From assembly GCA_001766655.1 (NCBI GenBank), contig MJCC01000001.1, positions 1,723,171 through 1,787,170 of the forward strand: 64,000 nucleotides of DNA. The letters are read 5' to 3'. The position numbers were made by a program, and so were the translations under genes. Under the pieces are notes generated by a model. That model searched no databases, was not told where the DNA came from, and was given only the letters and a program-made list of their open reading frames with translations. The stretch comes from Phytomonas francai (taxonomy: Eukaryota; Euglenozoa; Kinetoplastea; Trypanosomatida; Trypanosomatidae). Below, piece after piece: positions 37,737 through 47,572 of the stretch. How positions within the stretch are numbered: position 1 is the first letter of the stretch; the number at the start of each line of letters is the position of its first letter.

Positions 37737-39509
37737 TTATTTATTCGAGGAATTCGACCTGTTTGTCTCTTTCTTTGTATAATTAGTAGGCCGCGTGAAT
37801 GTTTCCGCCCATTCGCGTTCCTTCCTTAGACGATCGCGGTCCAACGGCATTCGGTATTCATCCACGATATTCGGTACCCACCCTGGCATGGCTCTTGAGC
37901 CTTTCAGGTCCGCCTTACCCTGAAGGCGTGGATCAAACGGAAACAGACGCTTTGCTATCTCATTCTTCTGCAGAGCCTGCACACGAGCGGTTTCCGAATC
38001 CATCCACATATCATAGTCGTTCCTCTGCTTTCTGTGAAGCCGTTTCCATTTTCTGTATTCATTGCGAGAATCGGCTAGTTGCTGTTGCTCTCCTTCGTCG
38101 AGATTTAGGCTCCGTTCATCAAAGGAGAGCCGATTGGGGCCGATATCGACAGAGGCACGCCGGGTTTGCAGCTCAAACGAAGGTTCTGTCTTTTCATTCA
38201 CAGGCATGTAGTTCCAGTGCCCATTCGGGCGCAATTCATGCAAAACAATAGAAAGAGAAATCAGCATATCCGGAGAGGGGGGCATGCTGTCGAGAAGTAA
38301 TTGCGTAGTGGGCCTTACCACGCGCTGTGATAGACGCTGCATCATATTTCGCTTGTGATTCGGGCCGGCAATGAGCATGTAGCCACGGTCGCTCCCGTCC
38401 GCATGCCGGCAAAAGCGATTAAGAGAGAAATCCGACAGAGACTCCCTTCGAGGCGCGTAGTCTATTCCGACGGGTTTCTTTAGGGGTGGAAGATAAACCG
38501 GATCTGCGCCTACTACGCTTGAAACGAAGAGTGTTTTATCTGAAGCTGCCGTATGCTCCTCCACTACAGCTCCGATCCTGCCACTATCAGATCCAGAAGT
38601 TTCATCCTCTTCAGGTGCAAAAGCTATCGGAAGGAGGTCGTTGCGCTCAATGACGTGGTTGAGCATCCCATAGACATCATCGCCATCCTCCTCTTTGAGG
38701 GTGTAAATAGGAACGCCGGTCTGAAAGTGAACCCCGCGCGCGGCGCGCACCACGCGGTGGTCGTACAAATCCACACAGTGATTTGTGGCAATGATTGCAT
38801 CGTACTGAAACCCAACAGCGGATCTCAAGACCGTCCCCATTACGCCAGGATCGTCAACGTTGTCGAGTACGAGTACGCGATTCATGCGATGTTTGTTCGC
38901 AATCAGCATCTCCTTGAATGGCGGGGGCGGTATGTCAAAGTCCCCGATATACCCATCGTTTCCCGGCGCGCACATCGACGCGATGTTGCGATCCACGCGG
39001 ACGATATCCGTACGGGGAAGGCGCGCCGTCCACTCCGGGACCTCCTTTCCCGACGTAATAAGCAGATGCTTCGGCGCGTAGCCGCGGCCGCAGAGCTCCC
39101 GGATCACCTCCCGTCCCCCCGCCACCATCATCTGGCGGGCCTGGCGGTAGCGGGGGTTGCCGCTGAGCTTCAAAAAGTGCTGGACGAGGTGGTGGCTGGG
39201 CTCGTCGAGCACCGTCCCCTCCCACAGCACCTCCTGCTGGAGCTGCCGGAGAAGGGCCTTCTGCGCGCGCTTTTGCACGACCTCCGGCGGCAGGTTCTCC
39301 CCGCGTTCGCGGCTGAGCCGGTGGATGGAGGCCGGGAAGGCGATGTTCCGCAGGGCGGGGTCGGGTGGGGCGAGGGGGTGCTGGTAGGAAGCCTTCGAGA
39401 GGCCCGCGCTGGGGCGCTGCTCGCCGAGGAAGGACTGACATCGCACCTTAACGAGCAGGGGGGCGACGAAGGACGAGGAGGATCGCGTGAGACGCCGTAG
39501 CTTGTGCAT
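37737..39509 (-). CDS. SpoU/TrmH-family RNA 2'-O-methyltransferase, probably mitochondrial
   Basis: A 590-residue SPOUT-fold enzyme that should transfer a methyl group from AdoMet to a ribose 2'-OH of rRNA or tRNA. Motif 1 is DNVDDPGVMGTVLRSAVGF (about residues 210-235), motif 2 DHRVVRAARGVHFQ (about 250-265), motif 3 the region LIAGPNHKRN to SLSIVLHELR (about 370-430). Motif 3 has Asn where GPE is usual. About 100 extra residues separate motifs 2 and 3. The N-terminus (MHKLRRLTRSSSSFVAPLLVKVR) looks like a mitochondrial presequence, so an MRM1/MRM3-type rRNA role is plausible. A Lys/Arg-rich C-terminal tail of about 150 residues is unassigned. The open frame extends to a TTG; the ATG at 39509 is chosen. 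Confidence 0.85.
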   Translation of the reverse strand: MHKLRRLTRSSSSFVAPLLVKVRCQSFLGEQRPSAGLSKASYQHPLAPPDPALRNIAFPASIHRLSRERGENLPPEVVQKRAQKALLRQLQQEVLWEGTVLDEPSHHLVQHFLKLSGNPRYRQARQMMVAGGREVIRELCGRGYAPKHLLITSGKEVPEWTARLPRTDIVRVDRNIASMCAPGNDGYIGDFDIPPPPFKEMLIANKHRMNRVLVLDNVDDPGVMGTVLRSAVGFQYDAIIATNHCVDLYDHRVVRAARGVHFQTGVPIYTLKEEDGDDVYGMLNHVIERNDLLPIAFAPEEDETSGSDSGRIGAVVEEHTAASDKTLFVSSVVGADPVYLPPLKKPVGIDYAPRRESLSDFSLNRFCRHADGSDRGYMLIAGPNHKRNMMQRLSQRVVRPTTQLLLDSMPPSPDMLISLSIVLHELRPNGHWNYMPVNEKTEPSFELQTRRASVDIGPNRLSFDERSLNLDEGEQQQLADSRNEYRKWKRLHRKQRNDYDMWMDSETARVQALQKNEIAKRLFPFDPRLQGKADLKGSRAMPGWVPNIVDEYRMPLDRDRLRKEREWAETFTRPTNYTKKETNRSNSSNK

Positions 39510-39962
39510 CCGATGCCCGTTACCACAGCTGGAGGGTGCAATCTTACTATGGAATAAAAATTTCAAAGGAATTCTTCCAAAGGGAAGAGTCCTTTTCGCT
39601 ATTCGATGCTGGAAACAAAAATTGTGAAGAAGGAGTCTTACCTTTTCCTGTTACACACTTTCTACAATAATTGCGGGCAATCGTCCCAACATGGTTTCCG
39701 TTCCGATTGATATCAGTTCACCTTTTTTAGTGCACAGTATTTTTAAACCGGTTAGCAATAACTCTATCTTACATATTTACTCGTCATGGAAAACGAAATT
39801 TCTTGCAAATGTTATATGCATGTATATAAGTTGCAAGATAATAATAATAACAATAATGATCGCAAGAAGGAGGCTAATAAAAGACAGCCATTCATTTGAA
39901 ATTTTTTTTCCTGCTGCTCGTCTATAAATGCATACGTGGAATACAGATAAACAAGCAGGAGG
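39510..39962. other. Intergenic spacer upstream of the SpoU gene
   Basis: AT-rich; a short AATAAT-rich stretch at 39840-39857. The plus-strand frame 39691-39927 is a hydrophobic AT translation with no recognisable feature. Confidence 0.6.
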
Positions 39963-42254
39963 TCAGAACGGCCCAGATGGCATCTTCAGGTACCACGATC
40001 TGTCCAGTAACGTGGGGAGCTGTACAGAAGCTTGCAGGGCGAGGAGCGGAACCAAAATAACGAACGTATGGGACTCCCTAACTATGGTCGTACCCTCAAG
40101 ATGCTCACAAAGGTAATTTAGGAAGTAGGGCAACAAAGCATCATGAGCGGTCAATTTAATGAATTTCCCGATGTTGCTGGCGATTGGGAGATCGGCAGTA
40201 TCATTGACTTCAGGAATGGATTCCTCAAAGGAAACACTTAATGGTGGCTCTTGTTCTGAAAGCGAATTAGAACTTCTTACTGTAGACTTTCGAGGCGTTT
40301 CTCTTGGCTTAAACGGAAAGTTGTTTCGTGACTCCGAAGAACTCGAGGGGTCCGAAAAGTTTCTTATTTCGAAACGAATCATTGTTGACTTTTCCTTTGA
40401 CGAATTTAAGAGTAGCAGATTCCGCTGCTCCTCCTTGGTGAGTTCAAAAGGATCGTAATTAAGGACTTTGTGCTCGTATTCCGTTTGTTTGACGACCGTT
40501 CTCGGCAGCTCTTGCTCGAAAGCATACAGTGTGGGTGGGATAATACTTGGATGCGAACTATGGTAAACTGCTGGACCCACGAACTGTGCATCGGGGTATG
40601 CGGAGCGCATGTTGTCCGCATCGTTGTATTGCACATGGTAAGTGGTAAGATGCAGGGGGGCGTTGTTGATGCTACAGCGCATTGAAAGAGCAACATCATC
40701 GCCCAAACGCAACAGAACACGCTGGAAAAAGCACATACTGCTGGCAATTGCAGCTGTGATTGAGATGAAGGAAGAATCATACAATGTGCCGCCATTACTG
40801 ACTGTAAGGAGTAGGCCGCTATGATCTTCGAGGGAGTATCGGTGGACCTCTTGAATCACCGAAACGACACACGGATCCTTGAAATAGTTGTAGCTCAAGT
40901 CGAATGAATGCCGTACAAAGATTCCATCGGTTGGGATGGTCGTTGGTGGCTTTGGAACGCATCTCCGTATGAAATTGGAGCGAGGGCCACGCGGGACATA
41001 GTGCAAAAATTCAGAAACCGTCAGCTGAGTGGGGTAGACATCCGCGGCAAACTCCGCCCAACGTTCAAAGGCGACAAACAAATCCAGAAACCCGCTTGAC
41101 GCGGTATCGTTATAAAAAATGAGCTTAACCTTGCCATGCTTTAACGTCAGGAGCTGTATTGGAGTTTCAACTAACGCGTCGACTTCTTCCCCCAAGCCCT
41201 CGGATACAGTTCCGGAGTAATTACAAAAGCCAGCGCCATTGCCGTTGGTGTAGGAAAGAGAGTTTGTGCGCATGGTGTTGGTGCGTAGAGCCATAAGAAG
41301 GTTGCGTCGACCTGCAAGAGATTCCGAGCGTAACACGGAAATATTTCGATATTGTGACATGCTAGTTGACACTATGGTTGCTCGTTTCAAGTACGTCGAC
41401 CTCGGGCTAGCTTTATGGAGAAAGTCTAACTTCGCCTCCTGTTCAGAATCCTTCGCACGAATTAAAATGTATTTCTTCAAATCGATCGTTTGTATTATAT
41501 TCCGCTCTCGTGGTGGTAATTTTTCAAAACCGACCGTGACCTCAAGCTCCAGCAAGGCCGCGATAAAAGGTGCCACTAAGAGGTAGCGACCCTCCGGAAG
41601 TTGAAGCGTCACAGCAAATCTCGCACCGGCTGGACAAAAAATTGACTCGAGTCTCTGTTTCTCAGCGACGCTCGTCCATGAAAGTCGATAGTGATCGCGC
41701 AGGAATGCTGATGGCAGATTTTTTAGACGAAAAAATACATAGATATCGCTTAGCGAATGGATCTCTGTGGTGTCTGTACACATCGGGCAACGAAAGGCCT
41801 TAGGTGTGTAGCGTGGCCCCCCCACGTTCAGCTCACTGACCATCGAACAATGCGTAATATCGTACCCACACGATACGCAGCACACCACAAAATGCAACTC
41901 CATCCATCGCTTCTCAACAGCAAGCAACAGTTGCTCCACCACCGTGTTAATGGAAACCTGCAGAAGCGCAGCCAGTGCATACGGATTCCATAGACTAAAG
42001 GTGTCGAATGAGGCACGATTCGTGCTGCAAGCTTCGAGTACCTCGGAGCGAATGCATTCGACGGAGGCGTCCAGGTTGCGGCCGGTGCTACGCAAGGAAA
42101 AGAATTCCTCATGTTCATAAGGACTAGGATCAGTAGAGAGAAAAGGCGCACAGAAGGACCCAAGGAGGGTCCAAAAATTCCTGTCATAGGAATCAATCGG
42201 TAAGGCAGACCAGCGCTTGCGGAAAAGCTCGGAATTCCACTGAGAAGTGGGCAT
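39963..42254 (-). CDS. Probable inactive class III nucleotidyl cyclase with DUF5939-like N-terminal region
   Basis: A 763-residue protein. Residues about 115-165 hold a zinc-ribbon-like CVSCG to CPMC pair after a helix ending in LLLAVEKRWMELHFVV. The next 250 residues include LPEGRYLLVAP and LIFYNDTASSGFLDLFVAFERW. This order recalls DUF5939, a region that precedes class III adenylate cyclase domains in bacteria. What follows (about 455-600) looks like a decayed cyclase: IFVRHSFDLSYNYFKDP where LFTDxVGST is expected, GGTLYDSSFISITAAIAS where GG.vVKTIGD is expected, and AQFVGPAVYHS where DYFGxxVN is expected. The metal-binding Asp positions are not kept, so catalysis is unlikely. The last 130 residues are unassigned. 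Recognition is by eye and from memory. Start: ATG at 42254. Confidence 0.5.
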   Translation of the reverse strand: MPTSQWNSELFRKRWSALPIDSYDRNFWTLLGSFCAPFLSTDPSPYEHEEFFSLRSTGRNLDASVECIRSEVLEACSTNRASFDTFSLWNPYALAALLQVSINTVVEQLLLAVEKRWMELHFVVCCVSCGYDITHCSMVSELNVGGPRYTPKAFRCPMCTDTTEIHSLSDIYVFFRLKNLPSAFLRDHYRLSWTSVAEKQRLESIFCPAGARFAVTLQLPEGRYLLVAPFIAALLELEVTVGFEKLPPRERNIIQTIDLKKYILIRAKDSEQEAKLDFLHKASPRSTYLKRATIVSTSMSQYRNISVLRSESLAGRRNLLMALRTNTMRTNSLSYTNGNGAGFCNYSGTVSEGLGEEVDALVETPIQLLTLKHGKVKLIFYNDTASSGFLDLFVAFERWAEFAADVYPTQLTVSEFLHYVPRGPRSNFIRRCVPKPPTTIPTDGIFVRHSFDLSYNYFKDPCVVSVIQEVHRYSLEDHSGLLLTVSNGGTLYDSSFISITAAIASSMCFFQRVLLRLGDDVALSMRCSINNAPLHLTTYHVQYNDADNMRSAYPDAQFVGPAVYHSSHPSIIPPTLYAFEQELPRTVVKQTEYEHKVLNYDPFELTKEEQRNLLLLNSSKEKSTMIRFEIRNFSDPSSSSESRNNFPFKPRETPRKSTVRSSNSLSEQEPPLSVSFEESIPEVNDTADLPIASNIGKFIKLTAHDALLPYFLNYLCEHLEGTTIVRESHTFVILVPLLALQASVQLPTLLDRSWYLKMPSGPF

Positions 42255-42634
42255 CCCTTCTGGTCTTTGAAAGGAGGGTGCAACAGGTGTGACAGGAGAA
42301 ATAGCACCCTAATTAACCTGGAAGATTATTTAGTATTATTATTTTGCATACACACGCAGTGAGAGAAAAATAGTGCCAGAGGAAGTGGAAAGGAGAGTAA
42401 ATTATAAAGCCGCATTCGCGAATAAATTGGCTTCGGTGTTATTTAGTATTTCTCAGAGTACATTACATCACACGCTTTTGGATAATTGAAAAGGTAGAAG
42501 GATACTCAGCGAATATTACATATATTGACCCCTTTACAAGGCGCTCCGTCGAAAATAAAAAAAATAAAGATATCGTGCTGCGCCTTTGCCCTCGTTATTT
42601 GTACCCCCAGAAAAGATCTTCATTCCACAAATAA
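42255..42634. other. Intergenic spacer
   Basis: AT-rich spacer between the Tctex light-chain gene and the cyclase-like gene; poly-A at 42558-42572. No coding frame recognised. Confidence 0.6.
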
Positions 42635-43006
42635 TTAATATTGGTATAAACCAAATACGGTTACAACTGCAAAGATGTGTTTATTCATAAACACCTCCTC
42701 AAAGTAGTTGTCAGTATCCGAATCCCAGAACATCTTACACCCCGCGCGAAGGCCTTGCCCTCGCTGTTCTCCAATCATGCAATGAACCAGAATCTTGTAG
42801 CGATCAAGTTCCATAGATCTAATCTTTTCGCGAACCATATCAGCAATTTCTTTACTAACGCTCTGAATTTCATCAGCTTTATACTCTTGATCCTCCAAAC
42901 GAGTCTCTAATATATTGTGGACAATAGGCTTCAGCTCATTAGGACGAAATTTATGCTTATGATACGGACGTAGAGTAAAGGTGTTGGGGTCTACGTTGCT
43001 GTACAT
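42635..43006 (-). CDS. Tctex-type dynein light chain (TCTEX1D2/DYNLT2B-like)
   Basis: A 123-residue protein at the normal length for Tctex-type light chains. FRPNELKPIVHNILETRL, then RYKILVHCMIGEQRGQGLRAGCKMFWDSDTDN and FAVVTVFGLYQY, match DYNLT2B/TCTEX1D2 almost block for block. The family dimerises on dynein intermediate chains. TCTEX1D2 belongs to the retrograde intraflagellar transport dynein (dynein-2) and to inner-arm I1 dynein. The open frame begins at a TTG; the ATG at 43006 is chosen. It lies next to a large flagellar-looking coiled-coil gene. Confidence 0.92.
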   Translation of the reverse strand: MYSNVDPNTFTLRPYHKHKFRPNELKPIVHNILETRLEDQEYKADEIQSVSKEIADMVREKIRSMELDRYKILVHCMIGEQRGQGLRAGCKMFWDSDTDNYFEEVFMNKHIFAVVTVFGLYQY

Positions 43007-43486
43007 TGTGCGTGCTCTCAATGCAAATGTCTCTTATATTCCAGTGCGGATTCAAATTACAAACTTTCTTCAAAGGAAAGAATCAACTTATACAGGTATC
43101 AAAAGAATATATATATCAACCTACCAAACCTATAAGTATATATATATTCAATCATATATCTATCAAAAGGTATGGGGTAAAAAACGATTCGAAGAGGCAT
43201 ATATGTGTCCATATAAAATTTTCAGCAGTACTTTAAAACTCGAAGGAGGTTTATTTGAAAACGATTAGTGTTTTCAGAGGTGTTTGGTACAAGTAAAGGG
43301 TATGTGCAAATGATATGACAAAAGCGCACTCTACTTAAAATGTCATTAGAAAGTGAAGATACTAATTAACATCTAATAGTGTACATAAAAGTATATATGT
43401 ATATATACTCAGAATATTCTCCCCCCTCCCCCCCCACACACACACAAAAGCTTGCCACTCATAAGCTGGCTTAAATATCGCAGCAT
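43007..43486. other. Intergenic spacer with TA-rich and C/A tracts
   Basis: Strongly AT-rich with TATATA segments at 43110-43160 and 43394-43408, then a C-rich/CA tract at 43420-43446. The plus-strand frames here are Tyr/Ile/Lys-rich AT translations. Confidence 0.6.
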
Positions 43487-46400
43487 TTATAAAAGTAAAT
43501 TGGATGCCCAATAGCTAGCCACCACTAATGCCAAGTCATCGCTCGACAAGAACGCATTCTTATTAAATCCAAGTGTGGTTGTTAAAAACCTTACAAGTCC
43601 AGTTTGGTTTGATTTTTCGTTCCAGTGTTTAATGAAAACACTAGAGTAGTTTTCGTAGGTGAGCTTCCGGAGGTCCGAGGCGATACAACACGAGCGGAAT
43701 AGCCCCTGAAGGTATAAGAGCATCGTCTCCTCTTGATGGAGAATAATGGAGGCGATATAGCTGCGCATATAGTTCAATGTCAAGGGTGCAGAACGTGACA
43801 TCCGCTCGTAATCGTTCAGGATCTCATGCACGTCGACATGGACGATGATATCAGCATTACGATAGAGATAGCGCAGCATCGCCAAGACCTCGTCCTTGGT
43901 GACGACCTGGTAGGGATCTGAAGAAGGCCAGCCGTAGCTCATGTTAAAAAGCATATAGCAGGCGAAGTGGATGTGCGTGGGCGAGACAAACCCGCGAATA
44001 ACCTCCAAATAGAGATTGTACAACGCGTCATGTACGGCGGCCGTGTCGAGAAAGCAGAGAATCTCGTAAAAAGTCTTCGCCACTAGCTCTGGAAAGCAAT
44101 AGCGAGCCTCAAGCTCATCCAAGAGGGACTTTTGAAAGTCTGAAAGCTCATAAGATTCGCGGAAAAAACGCTCCGCAAGGACAAGCATCATTTGGCTATT
44201 CATGGACCGTGTGTCTGCTTCTCTAAGACAAGCTGCATAGCGGTACTCCATCCGCGTAAAATGCCGTTCGCAGGCGCGCAGCAAAATGTGGTCAATCACG
44301 GCGTGATCGAGAACCCGCGGAACAAGGGATCGAAACCCCCCGAAAAGCGTTTGATAGAGCGACCACTCCGGCGCGCGGTTCGGCGAGAGCGGGTTTAGCC
44401 GCTCAAAGGATATCAACGCACCTGTTGTGGAGCTTCCTGTCGTACGGGTGGTGAGCTTTCCCGGCCCCCCCTTCGAGAAGGGCTGCTCACAGAGCTCCCG
44501 GAATACCTTAAACCCATCCTGCGCGCTAAAAATCTCCTCCCCCTTCACCTCATCGTTCTCCTGTTCATCCTTAAATCGGGTTTTGGGGCCCCATTTTTCG
44601 ATTTGCTTAAGCGCTTGTTTGGTGAACTGCTGGTTTGGGGTGGGGACCTGGGCGATGGTCTGGGTCTTCGCCTTCAGCAAATGCTGCGGGGTCATCGTGG
44701 CGGTGCCCGGTCGATTCTGTGGGTGCGCGGAATCCAAAGCGCGCGGCGGTCCCCCGGTGTTCTCATTCCGCTCCCCCTCAAACAAAGGTAGCTGCGCTAT
44801 CTCATCGACCTCGCCATTTTTATCCTCAAGGCCGTCCTCTTGGTGGGGCAGGATGCTTTTGTACTTGACTTTGATAAAATTGGCTTGCTTAGGGAGCTGG
44901 ATCGTCAGCGAGGGATCCACGTGGGGGATGCTGCAGAGCAGCTTCTGTTGGGTAGGATCGGCTCCTGTGAACACATCGACGCCGGAGATGAATTTTCGCG
45001 GGCATAAATCCTCCAACGGACGGCGCAGCAGCCGCGGGAGAAGGGTATCGGGCGAGATCAGGCCCTCGCTGCTCTGCCGGAACCATCGAAGGCCGCTTGC
45101 GGTCTGCCCGGAGTAGCCGCCCGGCATCGAGCCCATGCCCCCGAGCATCCGCTCAATCCACTCATCGCGGCACGCGAAGACGAACTCGCTTTTACTATTC
45201 GCGCTAAACTCCTCGCCGAGGAGCTGGTCAAATCGCGGGATCGCGCCGTGCGTACTGCGAACCTCGCCGGCGTGCGTTTCGCCCTCCTTCAGCTCCGAAT
45301 GGTGCGGCGGAAAGGCTTCGCGATAGCCCGCCGAGGTGCCGTCGAGGGTGAAAAGGCCGGGAAAGGAGCCGCGCGCCGCAGGGTGCTGTGAGGGCGTCCG
45401 CATGGGATCGTCGCGAAGGCCCCCGCCCGCGGCGTCGGCGACTTTTTTGCTCGCAAAATCAGGCCCAACCGCCCTCACCGTGGCCCCACGCTGGTGCAGT
45501 ATCTCACGCGAGAGGAAGTTGTTGTAGATCTTGAAATCAAAAAGCATCGTTATGAAGCTGTCGGTCTCGTCTGGGGGGATATCCATATTCGGGAAGAACC
45601 TATTTAACGAGTGCCGCGGGTTCGCGTTCATCGGATCCACCGGGGAGCTTTCCATTGGCTTCAATGTCAGCCGACGGTACTGCTGAACGCACAGATGCAT
45701 CTCCTCTAAGAGCACCACCATGTCCTCCTGCATTTTTTGGTAGATTTTCGACTGCAAAGAGCGATCGTTATCGTTCATGATGTATTTATCATCATACTTA
45801 TCCAAAACTTCATTCAGACGGAACTCCAGCTGACTTAGCATGACGAGAATACTCACCCGTTCGTCGTTTTCGGAGAAGAGCGTCGTGGTGAAAGACATTT
45901 TGGAGTTTTTGAGCTGCTTGTAGTAGTCCGTTAAGAGCTTCGTCTTGCCATCCGTGACCTCCTTTCGGAGATGGAACAAGCGAAGCTGAAGATCTTTGTT
46001 CTCCACCCCAACTGCCCGCACGTCCTTTTGAAGCGCGGCTACCTGAGATGTATGGGCGTCCTTCTCGGAAACCATTTTATCGTGAAGTTCCCAGTACTGT
46101 TGCGTGATGTGCGCGTTCTGACGAGCTAGACGATCAATCTCATTTTCGCACAACTTGATATTCCCCTTCAGCCGCTCAACCTCGCACTTGAGCTCCATGA
46201 CATTCACCTCGGCGCCGTTGGTCGTCAGCTCATTCATCAGATGCGTGTTTTCACTGAGCAGCGTATTGATCTGGTCAAAAAAGGTGCAGATATCCCCCTC
46301 CTGAGCCGCATCCACGTCCCCTCCCTCGCCTTCATGGATAGAATTCGGGCTTGGATTCACACCAACGCGTTTTCGCGAGAAAATTGCGCGGCAAAACTCA

Positions 46401-46852
46401 ATACGAAAGAGGCGGAGAAGCTCCGCGAGGTACGGCGAAAGGCTGTCGTCGATGCGGCGCGCCACGGCGTCGTAGAGCTGCAGGACTTTGATAATGCGGA
46501 ACTCCGTCGGGGGCTCGGAGGGGTCGCAGGACGCGAGTTCGCGGAGCTCCGTTTCGTATCGCAGCATCGAGCTCCGCCATTTTTCGATAAACGTTTCGTT
46601 TTCCGCTCGAGAATTGCCTTTCGCGGCGGAAAGCGTGTAGCGCTTGCTCGACGGGGCCCCGGAGGCTGCTGTGGATGAAAAAGAGGCTGCGAAGGGGGTG
46701 CTGCGCTGACCTGAAGCCGCCGCCGCGCGAGCTTTTTTTGCGCATCGGAGCGCCGATTCTTCCGATCGATCGGAAGACGAGATCGAATAGCTCGCGAGCG
46801 GAGGCCTTTTCGTCGTCGCGTTTATAGCCGGAAATTGGGAGACGGAGGACAT
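43487..46852 (-). CDS. Large coiled-coil protein, TSNAXIP1-like, probably flagellar
   Basis: A protein of 1,121 residues. Residues about 85-160 (FIEKWRSSMLRYETELREL, then IIKVLQLYDAVARRIDDSLSPYLAELLRLFRIEFCRAIFS) resemble the N-terminal domain of TSNAXIP1, found in several ciliary proteins. A coiled coil follows (about 205-310, LKCEVERLKGNIKLCENEIDRLARQ). A long low-complexity middle contains an MLFDFKIYNNFLSREIL block. The last 300 residues are all-helical (for example FHRESYELSDF-like and YRYAACLREADTRSMNSQM blocks) and may be EF-hand-like or HEAT-like, but no calcium loop is evident. No membrane segment. The open frame starts at a TTG; the ATG at 46852 is chosen. Family link is moderate; the flagellar role is inference. 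Confidence 0.6.
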   Translation of the reverse strand: MSSVSQFPAINATTKRPPLASYSISSSDRSEESALRCAKKARAAAASGQRSTPFAASFSSTAASGAPSSKRYTLSAAKGNSRAENETFIEKWRSSMLRYETELRELASCDPSEPPTEFRIIKVLQLYDAVARRIDDSLSPYLAELLRLFRIEFCRAIFSRKRVGVNPSPNSIHEGEGGDVDAAQEGDICTFFDQINTLLSENTHLMNELTTNGAEVNVMELKCEVERLKGNIKLCENEIDRLARQNAHITQQYWELHDKMVSEKDAHTSQVAALQKDVRAVGVENKDLQLRLFHLRKEVTDGKTKLLTDYYKQLKNSKMSFTTTLFSENDERVSILVMLSQLEFRLNEVLDKYDDKYIMNDNDRSLQSKIYQKMQEDMVVLLEEMHLCVQQYRRLTLKPMESSPVDPMNANPRHSLNRFFPNMDIPPDETDSFITMLFDFKIYNNFLSREILHQRGATVRAVGPDFASKKVADAAGGGLRDDPMRTPSQHPAARGSFPGLFTLDGTSAGYREAFPPHHSELKEGETHAGEVRSTHGAIPRFDQLLGEEFSANSKSEFVFACRDEWIERMLGGMGSMPGGYSGQTASGLRWFRQSSEGLISPDTLLPRLLRRPLEDLCPRKFISGVDVFTGADPTQQKLLCSIPHVDPSLTIQLPKQANFIKVKYKSILPHQEDGLEDKNGEVDEIAQLPLFEGERNENTGGPPRALDSAHPQNRPGTATMTPQHLLKAKTQTIAQVPTPNQQFTKQALKQIEKWGPKTRFKDEQENDEVKGEEIFSAQDGFKVFRELCEQPFSKGGPGKLTTRTTGSSTTGALISFERLNPLSPNRAPEWSLYQTLFGGFRSLVPRVLDHAVIDHILLRACERHFTRMEYRYAACLREADTRSMNSQMMLVLAERFFRESYELSDFQKSLLDELEARYCFPELVAKTFYEILCFLDTAAVHDALYNLYLEVIRGFVSPTHIHFACYMLFNMSYGWPSSDPYQVVTKDEVLAMLRYLYRNADIIVHVDVHEILNDYERMSRSAPLTLNYMRSYIASIILHQEETMLLYLQGLFRSCCIASDLRKLTYENYSSVFIKHWNEKSNQTGLVRFLTTTLGFNKNAFLSSDDLALVVASYWASNLLL

Positions 46853-47572
46853 GAAATTACTAAAAACCAATTGAGATTGGAAACCAGAATATACTATAAT
46901 TCGTTAGGATCGTTCAAGATTGGAGGAAAAATGACAACCATGACCGCAAAAAATCTGCTCCAACCAACTCAAATGTTCCTTTAATGTGAAAAAAAAAACA
47001 GGAGATGCAAAGGAAGGGATGTGGCAGGTAAACTTAGTCCTACGCTCTTGTCCAACGCTTTGAGAAGGGGCGGGGGGGGGGGAGGGAATATTTTTGTGGT
47101 TCATCCATCGTTAACAACAAATGAATATGCACGAGTTAAGCGATATTGTTTAAGCAAAATAGAGGGAAGTTTTATTTTAAAATTAATTGGAACAGCACCA
47201 AATTTTTGAGTGATTTTTTTTTTGCATTTTGCATTTTCCACCCAGCAACGTCCATCAGGACCACCAATCCTTCACAAATGAAGAGGCGTCTCGAATTTTA
47301 ATACAAATATGCTAACATACTTTTCAAGCAACAATACTATATCGGACCTTTAGATATACATTAGGCAGTTTCTGCCTGGATTATTAAGAAAATTAAAACC
47401 CAGTTTCGTTATTCCCCCCCCCCCCCCTTACAGGCGTATCCGTCAACCCGGATGCATCTATCTATCGATCAATATCGATCCATGGAGTTGTATGCGTACC
47501 GAAGCCTACCCAAACCTGGACCCAGACAAACGCATTGAGAGGTCGAGGCTAGGGAAGGCGTTGGCGGGGTCC
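46853..47572. other. Intergenic spacer, dolichol kinase to coiled-coil gene
   Basis: Contains the purine tract 46987-47018, a G-rich run at 47068-47085, a T11 run near 47215-47225 and a C14 run at 47414-47427, just beyond the dolichol kinase 3' end. The stretch 47469-47572 belongs to longer overlapping frames of the GC-rich gene but not to the kinase frame. Confidence 0.55.
46979..47018 (-). other. Candidate trans-splice acceptor of the large coiled-coil gene
   Basis: On the minus strand TCCCTTCCTTTGCATCTCCTG and a T10 run are followed by a first AG at 46980-46979. Predicted 5' UTR about 126 bases to the ATG at 46852. Confidence 0.45.

Noticed and set aside
38553..39500. 315-residue plus-strand open frame opposite the SpoU gene
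   Set aside because: Shadow frame; the minus strand holds the three SpoU motifs.
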